64,000 nucleotides of DNA from Tanypteryx hageni (Eukaryota > Arthropoda > Insecta > Odonata > Petaluridae). The stretch covers positions 34,444,561 through 34,508,560 of the forward strand of contig CM054117.1 in the NCBI GenBank assembly GCA_028673005.1. The letters run 5' to 3'. The notes below the pieces were generated by a model. It made no database searches. It was not told where the DNA came from and worked only from the letters and a program-made list of their open reading frames with translations. Position numbers and translations under genes: made by a program. Positions 25,325-37,400 of the stretch are shown piece by piece. Every line of letters starts with the position of its first letter. The first letter of the stretch is position 1.

Positions 25325-25337
25325 TCCGTTTACCGCT
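25325..25337. repeat. Left target duplication shared by two nested Jockey insertions
   Basis: TCCGTTTACCGCT. TCCGTTTACCGC recurs at 30569-30580, and TTTACCGCT at 29907-29915. The three copies mark two successive insertions. The paralogous empty site is at about 54710 (GCCGTTTACCTC). Confidence 0.75.
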
Positions 25338-25508
25338 GTTCCCCTTCTGGCAGAGGGCAATGTCGCCGTCGCCGGCGCCTCTGTCCCCCTGGGTAGTGTT
25401 GAGGATGTCCTGCCCTCCTCTGCATCGGGCTTGGGGGCAACAGGGGCCTCGAGTGTGGCTGAGGAAAATGGCCCTTTGCAGGGCCATACATCCGTAGCCC
25501 CATAGGCG

Positions 25509-27133
25509 ATGGAAGCCACGGAGGGTACCCGTGGCAAACGTAAAATGGCAGTTACGAAGGACGTCGGCCCCGCTGACGCCTCGTTAGCCGACCGCTCGGC
25601 ATCTATCCTCGCCTCGTCCGACTAGGATAGCTACGACCACGAGTTAGGGTTCACGGAGTTTACCCGCCGCAGGGCAAAGAGGAAGAAGACTTCCTCAAAT
25701 GCTAACGGCGGAGCCGGTGGAAAGGCCCGAAAGAAAGGTCAGGCCAGAAATTCCGGCAAAGGAGCGAGGACACGTTTGCGCGCATCACCGATAGTGGTAT
25801 ACGGCATCGTGTCTCATAAGGTCATCGCCAATGAGCTGAGTAAGATCATTGGCGATGACTATGAGCTGGAGGTCCGTCGGGCCTCCACCAGAGTGGTGGT
25901 CCATTCGGCGGAACATCACAGAGCTGCTACCAAGGTGCTGGACGACGCTGGCGTCCAGTATCATACCCAACTCCTGGAGTCGGTGCAGGGGATGCACCTT
26001 CTTGAAGGGAGTTGGGCGGGGTTATACGCCAGAGGACGTGTCGGCGGACCTGACCGCGAAGGGGTTCGTGGTCAGGACCGTCCGACAGATGACAGCGATG
26101 GAGGACGGCAAAAGAGTCCTCATCGGCCGCTTCGTTGTCAACGTGGAGAGGACTCCCAGAGCTCCTCTCCCGAATGATATCAAAAAGGTTTGCCGGTGCT
26201 CGATTCAGGTCGAGCACTTCCGCGGCAGTCGCGGTCCGCTGACATGCTTCAACTGTCAGCGGTTCGGCCATATGTCGCATGCGTGCCGACGAGACACAAG
26301 ATGCTTCTAGTGCGCGGGTCCGCATAAGGGGACTGATTGCCCCAAGCGACCTGACGATCCGGCCAAATGCGCGAATTGCGGTGGCTATCACCCGTCCTCA
26401 TACAAGGAATACCCTGCATACCTTGAGGCACTTGAGAGGTACGAGGAGGGCCAGAAGAAGAAGGTGCCAAAATCGGCACCCAAATCTGCACCGGCCCTCA
26501 TTAAGGCCAAGTCTGCTCCCGCGGCGAAGGTGACCGCCACGCGGTCCTACTCCACCGCGGTTAAGGGTCCGACTCCCTCGGCCCCCGTCTCTGTGCAGGT
26601 TCAGCGGCCCGCTGCTGTACCTGCCCCAGCTCCCGCCCCTTCTTCTTCGGGGTCGCCCTCCGTGGCGCCCCCTGTCGCTCTCCCTGAACAACGGGAGGAA
26701 GCGGCTCCTCCCTCCAAGACCTTCCTAAGGAAGCAAGGGAGGAGGGCCGCCAAAGAATTGGCAGTAAGGGAGAAGCAGATGGCCGAATCGGTCATGGAAG
26801 TGGAGAGTGTGGCCGTTGCAGACGGCCCCGCCACGACCACGACCCCCATGGCCGAACCAAATTAAAAAGGCTGCCGCGAGGATGGTCCCCACCGTCCCTA
26901 CAGCGGAAGTGGTGATCCCGCCTGAGGGTGCTGCACAAGCCAAGACTCGTCTGCCACGTAATGTCGACCCAGAGGTAGCTGGGTCCGAGGTGGACCAAGA
27001 CTTCTGGTCCACGGTGGCCAAGATCTGCAGGTCGGTGAGGAGATACATCTCCTCAACTTCCGGACGACTCCTCCTGTCGCTGCTGGAGGAGTTGGTGAAG
27101 GAGCGCTCCACGTCACCTAATAATGGCGACTAG
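25509..27133 (+). pseudogene. Jockey ORF1 (gag), stops and frameshifts
   Basis: Starts near ATG 25509; an in-frame TAG at 25623-25625 interrupts a Lys/Ser-rich N-terminus. YGIVSHKVIANELSKIIGDD begins the PRE-like domain. A frame change near 26010 leads to RGYTPEDVSADLTAKGF and VEHFRGSRGPLTCFNCQRFG. Zinc knuckles follow: CFNCQRFGHMSHAC, a second with its first Cys after a stop (26308-26310), and CANCGGYHP. A proline/alanine-rich tail runs to 26865, and a final frame to 27133. This is the element's RNA-binding protein, disabled here. Confidence 0.8.
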
Positions 27134-29855
27134 GGGGTGCTCCGTCATAATGCAATGGAACGCACGGGGAGTCAAGGAGAAGACGGAGGAACTCCGTGCG
27201 TTCCTGCAAGATAAGAACGCCATCGTGGCCGCAGTCAATGAGACCCACCTCCGCCCATCGGACTCCTGGAAGATACCCGGCTGGTCGATCTACCGCGCCG
27301 ACAGGCCCGACCAGGCGACCGGGGGCCAGGGGCGGGGTGGGTCTGCATTATTGATCCATCGATCTGTAAGGCATCGTCCGTGTCGGGAGCGATCATACAG
27401 GTCGATGGAGGCCGTGTCTGCTGACGTGCTGACCGATTCCGGGTGGATCAGGGTCTCCTCGGCATACTATCCGCCTGGGAGGGCGTGGGACCCGGTCGAG
27501 GTCATGGATCTCGTCGGAGACGGCTGCCCCTCAATTGTCATCGGCGACCTGAATGCCAAGTATGGCAGCTGGCATTCGAGGGTCGCCAATCCGAGGGGCA
27601 CAAGACTGCGGGACTTGGCAGACGAGGAGGGGCTGACTGTTGGCCACCACGGAACCAACATTCCTGCTTTCCGGGGATGTCCTTGACGTTGCTGTTGTCA
27701 ACAACGTCAGGGCATCCCTGAGCATGCATTCACTCTCTGATTTGTCCTCTAACCACAATCCGACCCTGCTGCTTCTGGGGAACTCGTCGGTGCGAGTCCC
27801 ACCACCGCAGCGTCTGGACCTCGCGAGGGCCGACTGGAAGTACTTCCGTGAATTCATCGCTGAAAGGCTGCCGGTCGTGCCGACTCAGCCTGAGACGAGG
27901 GACGAGGCAGACCGGATGGTCGACCTCATCACCTCCACCGTCCAACAGGCCATGGACGCTGCGGTGCCTAAGGTGGTGAACGCCCGGGCTGTCCGCATCG
28001 CCCTGCCTCGAGTCGTCCGGGAGACCATCACCCGGCGAAACAGCGTCCGACGGCGGTGGCAGCGCCATCGGACGCTGGGTCTCAGGCTCCAGATGGATGG
28101 TCTGACCAGGACCTTCAGGCGCATGTTAAAAGACGTGCGTTCTGACGTGTGGGAGAATCATCTCCGCACCCTCAGCCTGGAGGACCATTCGGTCTGGAAG
28201 ACCTGCTCGAGGCTGTGTGGACCTCAGCGGCGCGATCCTCTTATTGTTCAGGGGGACTGCGTCGCGAGTTCCCCAGAGGAGAAGGCCGGATTGATGGCAG
28301 AATACCTCGAGGGGGTGTTCTGTCCCAATCCGGCAACAGCAGCGTCGGATGCGGTGGAAGAGGACATCCCAGCGGTGCTGGGTTCGCTGGATCGGGATCC
28401 CATGCCGGAGGCGGAGCTTCCTCGATACACGAGCGGCGAGGTCGTGGCACTGGTTCGCCGTCTCGGGTTGAGAAGGGCTCCGGGGGACGACGGTATTCCC
28501 AACGTCGTCCTGAGGCAGGTCCCCGTCGCAGCGATGGAATTCCTGACCGGCGTATACAACGGCTGCGTCTGGATTCCATACTTCCCGTCTGCCTGGAAAA
28601 GGGCAAAGATCGTGTGCATCCCGAAGAAGCCGGGGACGGAGGTTGGTCCCGGAGACATCCGGCCAATCTCGCTTCTGGCTGTCTTCGGGAAGATCTTTGA
28701 GCGTCTGCTCCGGAAGCCGCTGGACGTCATCCTCCGGGAGAAAAATATTCTCCCGGACGAACAGTTCGGCTTCCACGAGGGGCACTCCACCACCCAACAG
28801 CTGGGTAGAGTGACCGACTTTGTCACCGACGCCTTCAACAGGAAGCAGGCGGTCGCGGGGGCCTTCTTTGATATATCGAAGGCCTTCGACCGCGTGTGGC
28901 ACTGTGCGCTCCTGTTGAAGATGGTTCGACTCCAGATGCCAGTCTGGTTCGTGCAACTTGTGCAGTCGTACCTACAGGGCAGAACATTCCGGGTGTTCTG
29001 GCTCCAGGTCGGATCGGGACTGCGGCGAATCTGCGCCGGTGTTCCGCAGGGATCCATCCTGGGGCCAATCCTCTTTAACGTTTACACCCACGACCCCCTA
29101 GGGGGTTCGAGTGGAACACAGTCCTCGCCCTGTACGCGGACGACGCGGCGCTCCTGTCGCGTTCGACCAAGAAGTACGCGGCAGTTGAGAATCTGCAGTG
29201 CGCCGTCGACGATCTGGCCACCTGGTATCGTCGATGGCGCATTGCGGTCAACCCTTCCAAGACAGGAGCGGTCATCTTCCACTCTGGAAGGGGAGCGCCG
29301 CCTGGAGTCGACCTGTCGGTGATGGGGGAGGTAATCCCCTGGAGCCAAGAGGTCACCTATCTTGGCGTCGTGTTGGACCGGACGCTTCTTTGTAAGTCTC
29401 AGGTAGAAAGCGTCCGCCGCAAGGCGCTCGGGGCTCTGATGAGACTTCGTCCCATCCTCAGCTCCCGCGCCTTGTCGGCCGATACACGGAGACGCCTATA
29501 CCTGAGCTGCGTACGGCCTATCCTGACCTACGCAGCTCCGGTTTGGTCCGGAGTGCCCAAGACCTCGCTTTGCAGGATCCAGGTCGTGCAGAAGATCGCA
29601 CTCCGGCTGATACTCGGTCGTACCCGATACGAAAGTGTCAGCCGGTTGCACGAAGACGGGAGCGTGGAATCACTGGAGAAACTCTTGCCAAGAATGTCCA
29701 GGGAATTCTACGCGAAGGCGGCAGCCTCCCAGCACCGAGAGGTGAATGCGCTCGGCGAGATCCGGGCTAGGTGGTGGGACCGCTATAAGCGCCCCATCGC
29801 CAGCCTGGACTCGCAGGAATCCCTCCCTCCCAACAAGCGACCTCGCTTGGAGTGA
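27123..29855 (+). pseudogene. Jockey ORF2: endonuclease and reverse transcriptase, two frameshifts
   Basis: The endonuclease frame 27123-27686 holds IMQWNARGVKEKTEELRAF, NETHLRP and VIGDLNAKYGSWHS. A frameshift near 27650 leads to the frame ending at 29322, with LSSNHNPTL (usually SDHxP), RRAPGDDGIPNVV, PISLLAVFGKIFERL, FFDISKAFDRVWH and AGVPQGSILGP. A second shift near 29100 gives LYADDAALLS and the thumb/C-terminal region to 29855 (PNKRPRLE*). There is no RNase H domain. The codon bias is GC-rich throughout. Confidence 0.85.
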
Positions 29856-29915
29856 GGGAAATTTTAGTTGCCCTTAAATAGTGGTCAATCGGGAAATAAG
29901 CTAGTTTTTACCGCT

Positions 29916-30568
29916 AAAATCACCATTTTAAGCTAAGCTGGCAATGGTACCTGCCAGTACAAAAAACGTACTGGATCATATACAGCACGGCGGTTGAATT
30001 TGTGTGCTTGCAGTTTAGTAAAGTCTAAAAGCGGTGGGATATTGTGGGCAAGTTGTAGTTCTGTGATGGGTACTAGTTTGGATTGCTGGGCAATAAAGCG
30101 GAGGGTTGATGATTGAAAACTTTCTATTTTGTCTCTGTTTTTCTTTGCAGTGTTTAAATAAATTTCACTGCCGTAAGTAAGATGTGGGCGGATTAGGAGG
30201 TAGAGGCGCATTATATCGGTAAGGCTTATTTTGCTGTGAGGTCCTAGTAATGAGGAGAGGATTGATTTAGCTAATTTTGCTTTTTGAAGGGCGTGTTGGG
30301 AGTGGGCTCTAAACAGCAATTTTGAGTCAAGGATTATGCCGAGAAATTTGTGTTTCGGAACTGTTGAGATCTTTTGGTCTGCAATCTCTGGGTTTGAGGT
30401 AAGGGAGTATCGCTTAAAGCGGGTGAAATGCATGTGGGCACTTTTCTCGGGGTTAATTTTTAGTCTCCATGTCTGAGTCCAGTTGTAGATTTATCGTCAG
30501 TGGGTCGTTATTTTTTTTTCGCCAGGTCCGGGAAAAGGGATTGGCTAATTATCGCCGTGTCGTCTGCA
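29916..30568 (-). mobile_element. 5'-truncated Jockey-clade LINE 2 fragment
   Basis: On the minus strand the fragment starts inside RT at DADDTAIISQSLFPG, directly after the host repeat TCCGTTTACCGC. It passes through a short gap and continues open from 30433 to 29936: WRLKINPEKSAHM, KHKFLGIILDSKLLF and IRPHLTYGSEIY. Sequence differs from Jockey 1, so it is another family. It inserted first with its 12-bp duplication; Jockey 1 then landed at its 3' edge. Confidence 0.75.
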
Positions 30569-31380
30569 TCCGTTTACCGCATTTCTATACGATTAATACT
30601 TTTTGTGAGACTTAGGATGACACATGAACGTACGAAGAGGAGCTTGGGAAATATATAGGGTAAAGCGAGGAGAATTCACAGGGGTGAGAGAGATAATGCA
30701 GCTCTAGTCTCCATAGCCATAGACGTGACAGCAACGGAGGTCAAAACAATGTGAACATTAGAGAATAAAGTACACGTTGAGAAATTCATTCATTATTGTG
30801 CTGTTTTTGTGCGATTCACAAACGTATTTCATTCACAGCTGTTGTAATAAGTGCTTGAATTTTCACATGGACACGTGGCATTATTAAATGTATACGGTTT
30901 CGCTATGTTTTTTCCGGAGGAGAAGGGTACGTCATCAATCTTAACATTTTAGGAGAGATGGCCGTTCGCAGAGGGAGGATAGAAGAAGCTGTTTTACTTT
31001 CTCACAGGTACTTAACCTTTATCCGCCGGATATTAATCCCGACTATATGGTCTGACTGACGTATTTAAATCGCTCTATTTAAAATGTTTTGCCTATTTCT
31101 GAATAAATGTACGTATCTCCTGAACTATTAATAGTATAATAATTAAATGAAAATAAGCAATCTGCCGCTAACATTTCCGATTCAGTGTACATCGCAGAAA
31201 AGAAGACGAAGAATAGTATCCAAGCACAGAAGAATGCAGGAAGAAAGAAAATTTTCTGTCGAAGATACAGGAATGGCTAAAACGGGAAAAAGGAGTTGAA
31301 AAGTAAAACAGAAGAAAATCAATAAAAACAAACAAAATGAATATCAGGGATAAACTTCAAGACCCCGTTTGTATTTTCAG

Positions 31381-31572
31381 TCGTCGTCGTCGGAAGAAGC
31401 AATGCTCCTGTCTGATGATCATTCTGAAGACAGCAACGTAGATGAATATGATGAGTGCCTTGAACTTAAACGCAGTCTACATCAGACTGGATCCGGTTTA
31501 AAGTTTGTGGCAGATGGTTACACAATACCTGTTCTATCTAATCTGATATGTGTGCTTTGTGTGGTAGAATAG
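31381..31572 (+). other. Short acidic open frame after a splice-acceptor-like site
   Basis: TTTTCAG precedes an open frame with SSSSEEAMLLSDDHSEDSNV and a later Cys pair. A diverged copy is present at about 55590-55690 (SSTSEELMLLSDDQSEDYNV). Acid/serine-rich tails of this kind occur near the C-termini of pogo/jerky-type transposases, but the match is only compositional. Not recognised with confidence. Confidence 0.25.
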
Positions 31573-31799
31573 AAAAGAGAAAATAATCTCATGGGGCCAC
31601 CACAAGACTTTCGTCATACCTGTAATATTTCTAAAAATTCCAAATATGTTACATAATAATAAATATTTTAAGAAACTTAGAGTAAATTTTAGACTTGACG
31701 AAGAAAAGAAATAAACTTAAACCATAGCTTTCTGATATTGGATATAGTAACAAAGCTCCAACAATTAAGAAAAGAAAAAGGACCGTTACTAAGACGTGA

Positions 31800-32310
31800 T
31801 AATGCGTCAATATTTTCCCAGCAGTCGTCGTTAGGTGGCGTGTTGGTGGCAGCTAAAAATATAAGATATCTCTTAAACAATGCATTATGTGAAAAGAAAT
31901 TTAAAATAGAGGTTGTAGAAAAGTACATTTCATACCACTTTTATTCCAGTACATTTTTACATTTATCAAATATCAAAGCAAATATTTCAAAATAACGAAT
32001 AAGTGACAAGAGTAAACACCCACTTCCGCTGGACCGATTATTACTAAAAACTAAGCAGTTCTTCTAAAATTTATAAAAATGTTAATGATAAAATATCCGG
32101 TTGACCTGATTAATAGTTTTTGAGTTAGAGAACACACAAAAAAGCTATCACATTCGCGCGCACACGCACAAACACATCCACAGACCAACACACACAGACG
32201 TCATCGAGAAAAGGGTCAAAACGTGTCCATGGGACCTCAAAACGTGTATTTCCGCTTAAATCTCGAAGTCGATTTTTTTCATGAATACAATACTTTCCCA
32301 TATACTGCGT
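31800..32310. repeat. Segment inverted relative to its paralogue at 55.84-56.36 kb
   Basis: Reverse complement of this stretch matches 55.84-56.36 kb. For example, AATCTCGAAGTCGATTTTTT here pairs with AAAAAATCGACTTCGAGATT there, and GTAGGTGGCG-like sequence around 31.83 kb pairs with 56.33 kb. Flanking sequence on both sides is in the same orientation in the two halves. Confidence 0.7.
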
Positions 32311-32454
32311 ATATAGACAAAGTAAAAATAAGTAAAATAAGTTCATTTTATTGCTTTGTCACGTTTTCTCGTGGAATCTTTCGATATTTGTTTTCATTAT
32401 TCACTATATTTAATCCTCATTATTTTGTTTTCCTGTAAATACTACTTTTTGACG

Positions 32455-32560
32455 TGGCGCGCCAGTCCATATCTTGTTTGTTTATTTGTTTGTATGGAAT
32501 TTATCGTTAATCAACCTCTTGAATTATTATAGCCATTACTCCTTACGTATTCAATTAACA
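32455..32560 (+). mobile_element. Tail of a Tc1/mariner-like transposase fragment, copy 1
   Basis: Begins at GGCGCGCCAGTCCATATCTT, which in the longer copy at 57107 encodes the end of FQQNGAPAH followed by ILFVYLFVWN. Only the part downstream of the second acidic position is present here. Confidence 0.4.
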
Positions 32561-32654
32561 CATTTTTTAAACGTAGTTACAGTAAATACGTTTGTGTCAG
32601 AAACGAGGTGGTCCGTATTGCGTGGGGGGTTGCTGTACTGGTCGGCGGAGACTA

Positions 32655-32790
32655 GAGTCCATCACACCTAGGTAGAATGGACTCTAGACTCCGCCTCGCC
32701 TAAACCAGTCATCAGGCAGGATGGTTTCGAAGCCGCAGTTTTAACTCTAGACTTCGTCTTGCCTGGGCTAGGCAGAGCGGACTCTATGAA
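32655..32790. repeat. Repeated CTCTAGACTCCG unit
   Basis: ACTCTAGACTCCGCCTCGCC, then AACCAGTCATCAGGCAGGAT, then a second CTCTAGACTTCGTC unit. The same arrangement appears at 57305-57410 in the other half. Non-coding; class unknown. Confidence 0.6.
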
Positions 32791-32869
32791 ATATAGATTT
32801 TGATTCTTCAATGTTTTAGTGTATATTTTAATTTTAACGGATTCCGTGTCACCAAGATGCGAAACAAAC

Positions 32870-33330
32870 ACAAATTCATAGAGTTAAACCTCGTTCAGAA
32901 ACTGACATGGGGTGAACACGTGCAGCAGTAAATAAGAAAAACTAGTGGCATGAGGCAATTACTCATGCCGCTCGTAAGAAAAAAATCAAAATTAAAAAGG
33001 GACGAAAAAATCGGCTATAACCTCCCCCCCACGTTCGGCAAAACCTGGTGTACAGATGCGAGCAATTCGGCAACACAGCAAAAACCAAAGTGAAAAAATT
33101 CCAAAATAACCTTGCGTTACAACAAAAACAGTTCCCGACTCATTTCGGAGTACGAGATTAGAAACGTGCAGAACATCCTTACGATTCACGACTTAATTCG
33201 AAAGCGAGCCCAGCGCTTTGAGAAGTTCCTGCATTTTTGCCCCCTCACCTTTCGACTTTGGCAATATGACGCGACAAAGAAATGCACATTCAAACAGTCA
33301 AAAGAAATACTCCTTCTCCAGTGAAGGCAT
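32870..33330 (+). mobile_element. Jockey-like LINE C-terminal fragment
   Basis: Frame-broken translation gives LTWGEHVQQ, GMRQLLMPLVRKKSKLKRDE, and a later part with EYEIRNVQNILTIHDLIRK. These match the order of the RT thumb and C-terminal region of Jockey-type LINEs (LTWGxHI, PLLxRxS, then the IHxxLxI block). Several stops are present. Confidence 0.5.
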
Positions 33331-34456
33331 AAACTTTCCTATTTTTTTCGTTTAACATTAATCCTAGATTTAAAATTATTTTATATTATATTGTGGTTTC
33401 AGAAAAAACTGATTTAAAATGGAAAGTATCCAACCAAAATTGTATCTATAAAAAACATGAATAAAAAATTAAGCAGAAAAGATAACCTACCAAAAAAGCT
33501 ATACACATTTAAAAAATAATGATTACGAGACGATTAAAAAAAGAACCAATCGGATATACCAATAAATAAAATAATCATTACCTAAATATTTACGGAATTA
33601 TATAGCCAGGTGCAAGTATTGCGGGTTTCCGGACCTGCATGCAGCGGTCGCCGTCGTTTGCAAATATCTCCACTCCAGAACAATCCGGCACTGTTTTTGC
33701 CGTGTTTCCCTATTATTTGATTCCCTTTTACCACTCCATTCAGTAAATTTACTGTGTTTGTCTTTTGTTTTACATGCCGTCTTCTCGTGAATAATAAGTT
33801 TTTATTTTGTCATTATGTGTCGTCCGTATAAGTTATAAATGATTCTGTAACTCCCTTGCGATTTCTATTTTCCACTTGCTTCGCCATGCACGCTTACTAG
33901 TTTCACGTACAAGACATAAAAACCCTGACACACGACACTATGTTCGTTACACAAAAGGTCGCAGATGGTGACTATTGTCAACTTGCGGCGTTTGACTGTA
34001 TTAGCATGCACGCATGCAATCAATTGGAGATCAAATTAAATCCGGATCATGAGTGACTTCAAAAAATTGTTTTAGTCTAATACTCTTTTAAATAAAATCA
34101 GTAGACTTTATTATAATCTTATTAATGATCTGTAGAATTAATTATGGACTGGACTCGATTTACCATTCACTAGATGTATCTGTAAAAGTCCAACAAAGAT
34201 AAGACAAAAGGTATTCATTATTGCAGAAGCGATTATTGTAATAGGAATATTATTTTAATAATCGTCAAAAGCTACAAAGCCTAATTATAATATTCTCTAT
34301 TAACAAAACGTTTTTGAAAATACCGCAATTCACTCTGCTTCAGTAGATCCTTCCTTTGTGGTTTCGTTTACTTAAATGTGATATATAGAGCAGTTCAAAT
34401 ACTGCCAAAGAATTTATACTTATGCAAAATTAATACAATAGAAGAATTTCAATTCC

Positions 34457-34462
34457 TTTATT
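34457..34462 (-). terminator. Poly(A) signal of the intact chitinase-like gene
   Basis: AATAAA on the minus strand, 38 nt beyond the TAA stop at 34500-34502. The same motif is conserved in the downstream-region repeats near 61.17 and 63.10 kb. Confidence 0.65.
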
Positions 34463-34499
34463 CCCATGCATGTCATATACGCTTATTCTCAAATGTTGA

Positions 34500-37400
34500 T
34501 TATCTTTTATCGGTTTCTAATTTTTTCGTTAAGGTATTGAAGGTCGTCCGAGTCAGGGGAAATGCTCCTTCTCCGCCATTTCCCTCGTAGTCATCCAGGC
34601 ACAATGTCATGACAATCGCCCCTCCTAAATTGTTTTCGACAACATAGCGACACTGCAAAGTTTATAAAAAACCATAATTACGAAAAATAATGGTAGTACA
34701 TTTATCATTCTTAATGCTAATGATTCTGCCCGTTTCCTTAAGGGAAAGTTGGGAATCGCTTGGCTCGCCTTTTTTCGAGATCATTCTTATATATACTTGA
34801 AAATCGAAACTGAAAAATAAATCACGATAGCTGTTAATTTATAGAATTAAGGGATTCATTACCTATTGTACAATCAAGTATATACTATTAAAAATAATAA
34901 TTCTGGTTTAATAACTCATTAAAGCATCGTTCATTCTTATAATTTTTGACGTGGCAAAATTAACACCTACTTTGTAAAATTCACTAATATTCGAGACTAA
35001 GGCTTGTACTTCTTATATGAGTTGCTGAATTGAATGAATACTTTGCTTAGGCATATAACCTGAACGTTTTTGTTAGCTTTTTGCGTTAGTTTATACCTTT
35101 TGACCGCAAACTGATCTAGAATAAATAATTTATAAATAAATATGTTTGAGTTTTGGACAGGTTTCTATTATTTTCGATGAAACATACTTCAGTAATGAAT
35201 TTTTTTCTAAATTCTACTAGTCGTCTGACGGAGATGTTTCATGTTAGTAACTAGGAGCATAAACACTTGAATTAGGAAACTGAATATATTTTTTTACAAA
35301 TCAATATTCTTCACAGTCGAAACAGGAGATAACTAATAAAAAATGTAAATTTATTAAAAGAGGGGATTAATTAGTGTAAATAAAATGTGCAAAGACATAT
35401 TTTTACATAATTTGTTCCACCGACTACCCGTCATATTTGTCTTCTAAGGAAACTACTTAAAAATACTTATTATTATGCGCACGTTTAAACTTTTTTGAAT
35501 GAAAAGCATATATTCATTGGTGAATTATGCTTACCTTCGCAGCAACAGAGGTGGGGTCGTCGTAGCTAACCCAGAGGCCATCTTTGTTTGATGCGTACGG
35601 TGATTTAGTAACTTCATCTCTATGTATGACCCATTTTTGTGTCTGGTTTCCAAACCATTTCACTAGCTATCAAAATATTAAGCAGAATTATATCTTTGTT
35701 TTTTGTTATGGCTACACATGTATATAGAGATAGAAAATATTCCGAATGTCATATTAATGTTCACGTAAATAAAAATTTTAAGGTCGATACTTATTGGAAA
35801 TTCATCCGCATTGAGTATTTTTTATATAATTCGTAATTTAAAAATTAGCATGAATGTAGAATAATCACGTATATCACGAATACAAATTTATTTTCCGGTA
35901 GTGGTATGGAGGTGCTTGAAATAAATTAACATGGACCTTTATTTATATTAATGTTACCTCTCCGTAATTGGTTATAGATGAATACGTAACTCTCTCCACA
36001 TGAACACTATGTGCTTCCGCGCCCAATGAGGTTTCGTTGACGTTATCCAGCTGAACCATAATCCCCATTGTGGAAATAAGTATCAGCATTTTGTTAGCAG
36101 GAACATTTTTAGAGAGGTAAATGTCGATACCAGATTTCTGAAAGGAAACCATGTGTTCAGTCTTCGATGATAATTCAGAAGATTCCTCCTCATAGGAGTA
36201 AAGCATTAGCAATTTTCGTCTTTGGGATTTAGCAGCGTAATTGATCGGACGTCCGATATAATTTTGGATGGGTTATAGTACGTTAATTAACAAACCATAA
36301 GAAAAAAACACAGGTGCAAACACGGGCGCACCTTTTCATATATATGGATAACCTACATTTACTTAAATAATTCGATTATTAGTACGTACGACTGAAGTCA
36401 GTGAGGAAAACAATCCCGTGACTCCATTATTAGGACCCCAATTCCCCACGTTATTGACGGAGACGAAGTCGCAGGTCCTGAAAAGGCAGTTAATTTTTTT
36501 TATTGACAGTTCTTGCTTAATGACATAAACTGAACATATCATGAATGAATGAAGTCATGTGTCTTAGTGTGATTTATCGTGAAAATGCTCACCTTACTAT
36601 GACACCGAGGTCGCGTTCTACATCCAAAATTTCGTTATCTGTTGGTAGAAGAACCGAGAGTAGGAAGCCGTGCTTGTCAAATTCGGCGCGAAGATCATTA
36701 AGCAGTGAAGCGAAGTAAGTCTCGCGCAAAGACTTGTAAAAGGAACATGAAGATCGAATTATAATACTGTCATTTTTCATTGCATTTTTTTCTGTTAGCG
36801 TAAATGTTGGCCATCCATTTCTAGACTTCCATTGCATTTAACACCAGGAGCTAATGTGTGCAAAATTATGTGCCAAAGACTTTGAAAACATAATGACAGT
36901 TAAGTCAACCTCATTGCTTCACGGGCCATAAATAATAGTCAATTTTAGTCATTGTTGAACGAAATGGATTCAGTATACAGTGGATTGCTCATGTATGACA
37001 ATGTGCGCTGGCTTAGTCGTGGTAGTGTACTTGAATGCTGTGTTGAGCGTTTAAATGAAATTAAAAATATTTTTGAGTGAGAGAATAATATAGAATTATT
37101 TCTGAACTAGCAGTTGTAGCATGGGTCAGCAAGCATACTTTGTTTTTACCGACATATACTTACAACCAATGGAGCTGAATATTAAACTATAAGTTTCTGG
37201 AAAACCTGTTGTTGTTATGTTTGACGTGATAAAAGCTTTCTTGATGAAGCTGAAAAATATTCAAACGACGTGGAATATGGTCGTTTCAAGTACTTTTCCC
37301 GCTTGAAGAAACATTTTACCGAAGAAGAATTTTGCGACACTGTTGACTAGAAAAAGCTTTTGAAACAATTTAGTGCGGCTTTAAGTTCAATTATTGAATA

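Larger units (their letters stand above)
25338..29906 (+). mobile_element. Jockey-clade LINE 1, nearly full length
   Basis: A GC-rich, 4.57-kb non-LTR element strikingly unlike the AT-rich host sequence. ORF1 has PRE/zinc-knuckle features; ORF2 has endonuclease and RT but no RNase H, as in Jockey-clade elements. The two ORFs overlap by a few bases (ORF2 ATG at 27123, ORF1-frame TAG at 27131-27133). It is bounded by TTTACCGCT at 25329-25337 and 29907-29915. Frameshifts and stops show it is inactive. Confidence 0.85.

Noticed and set aside
26398..29356. Several long antisense open frames within the Jockey element
   Set aside because: They arise from GC-rich codon bias; the plus-strand frames carry all recognisable gag and RT motifs.
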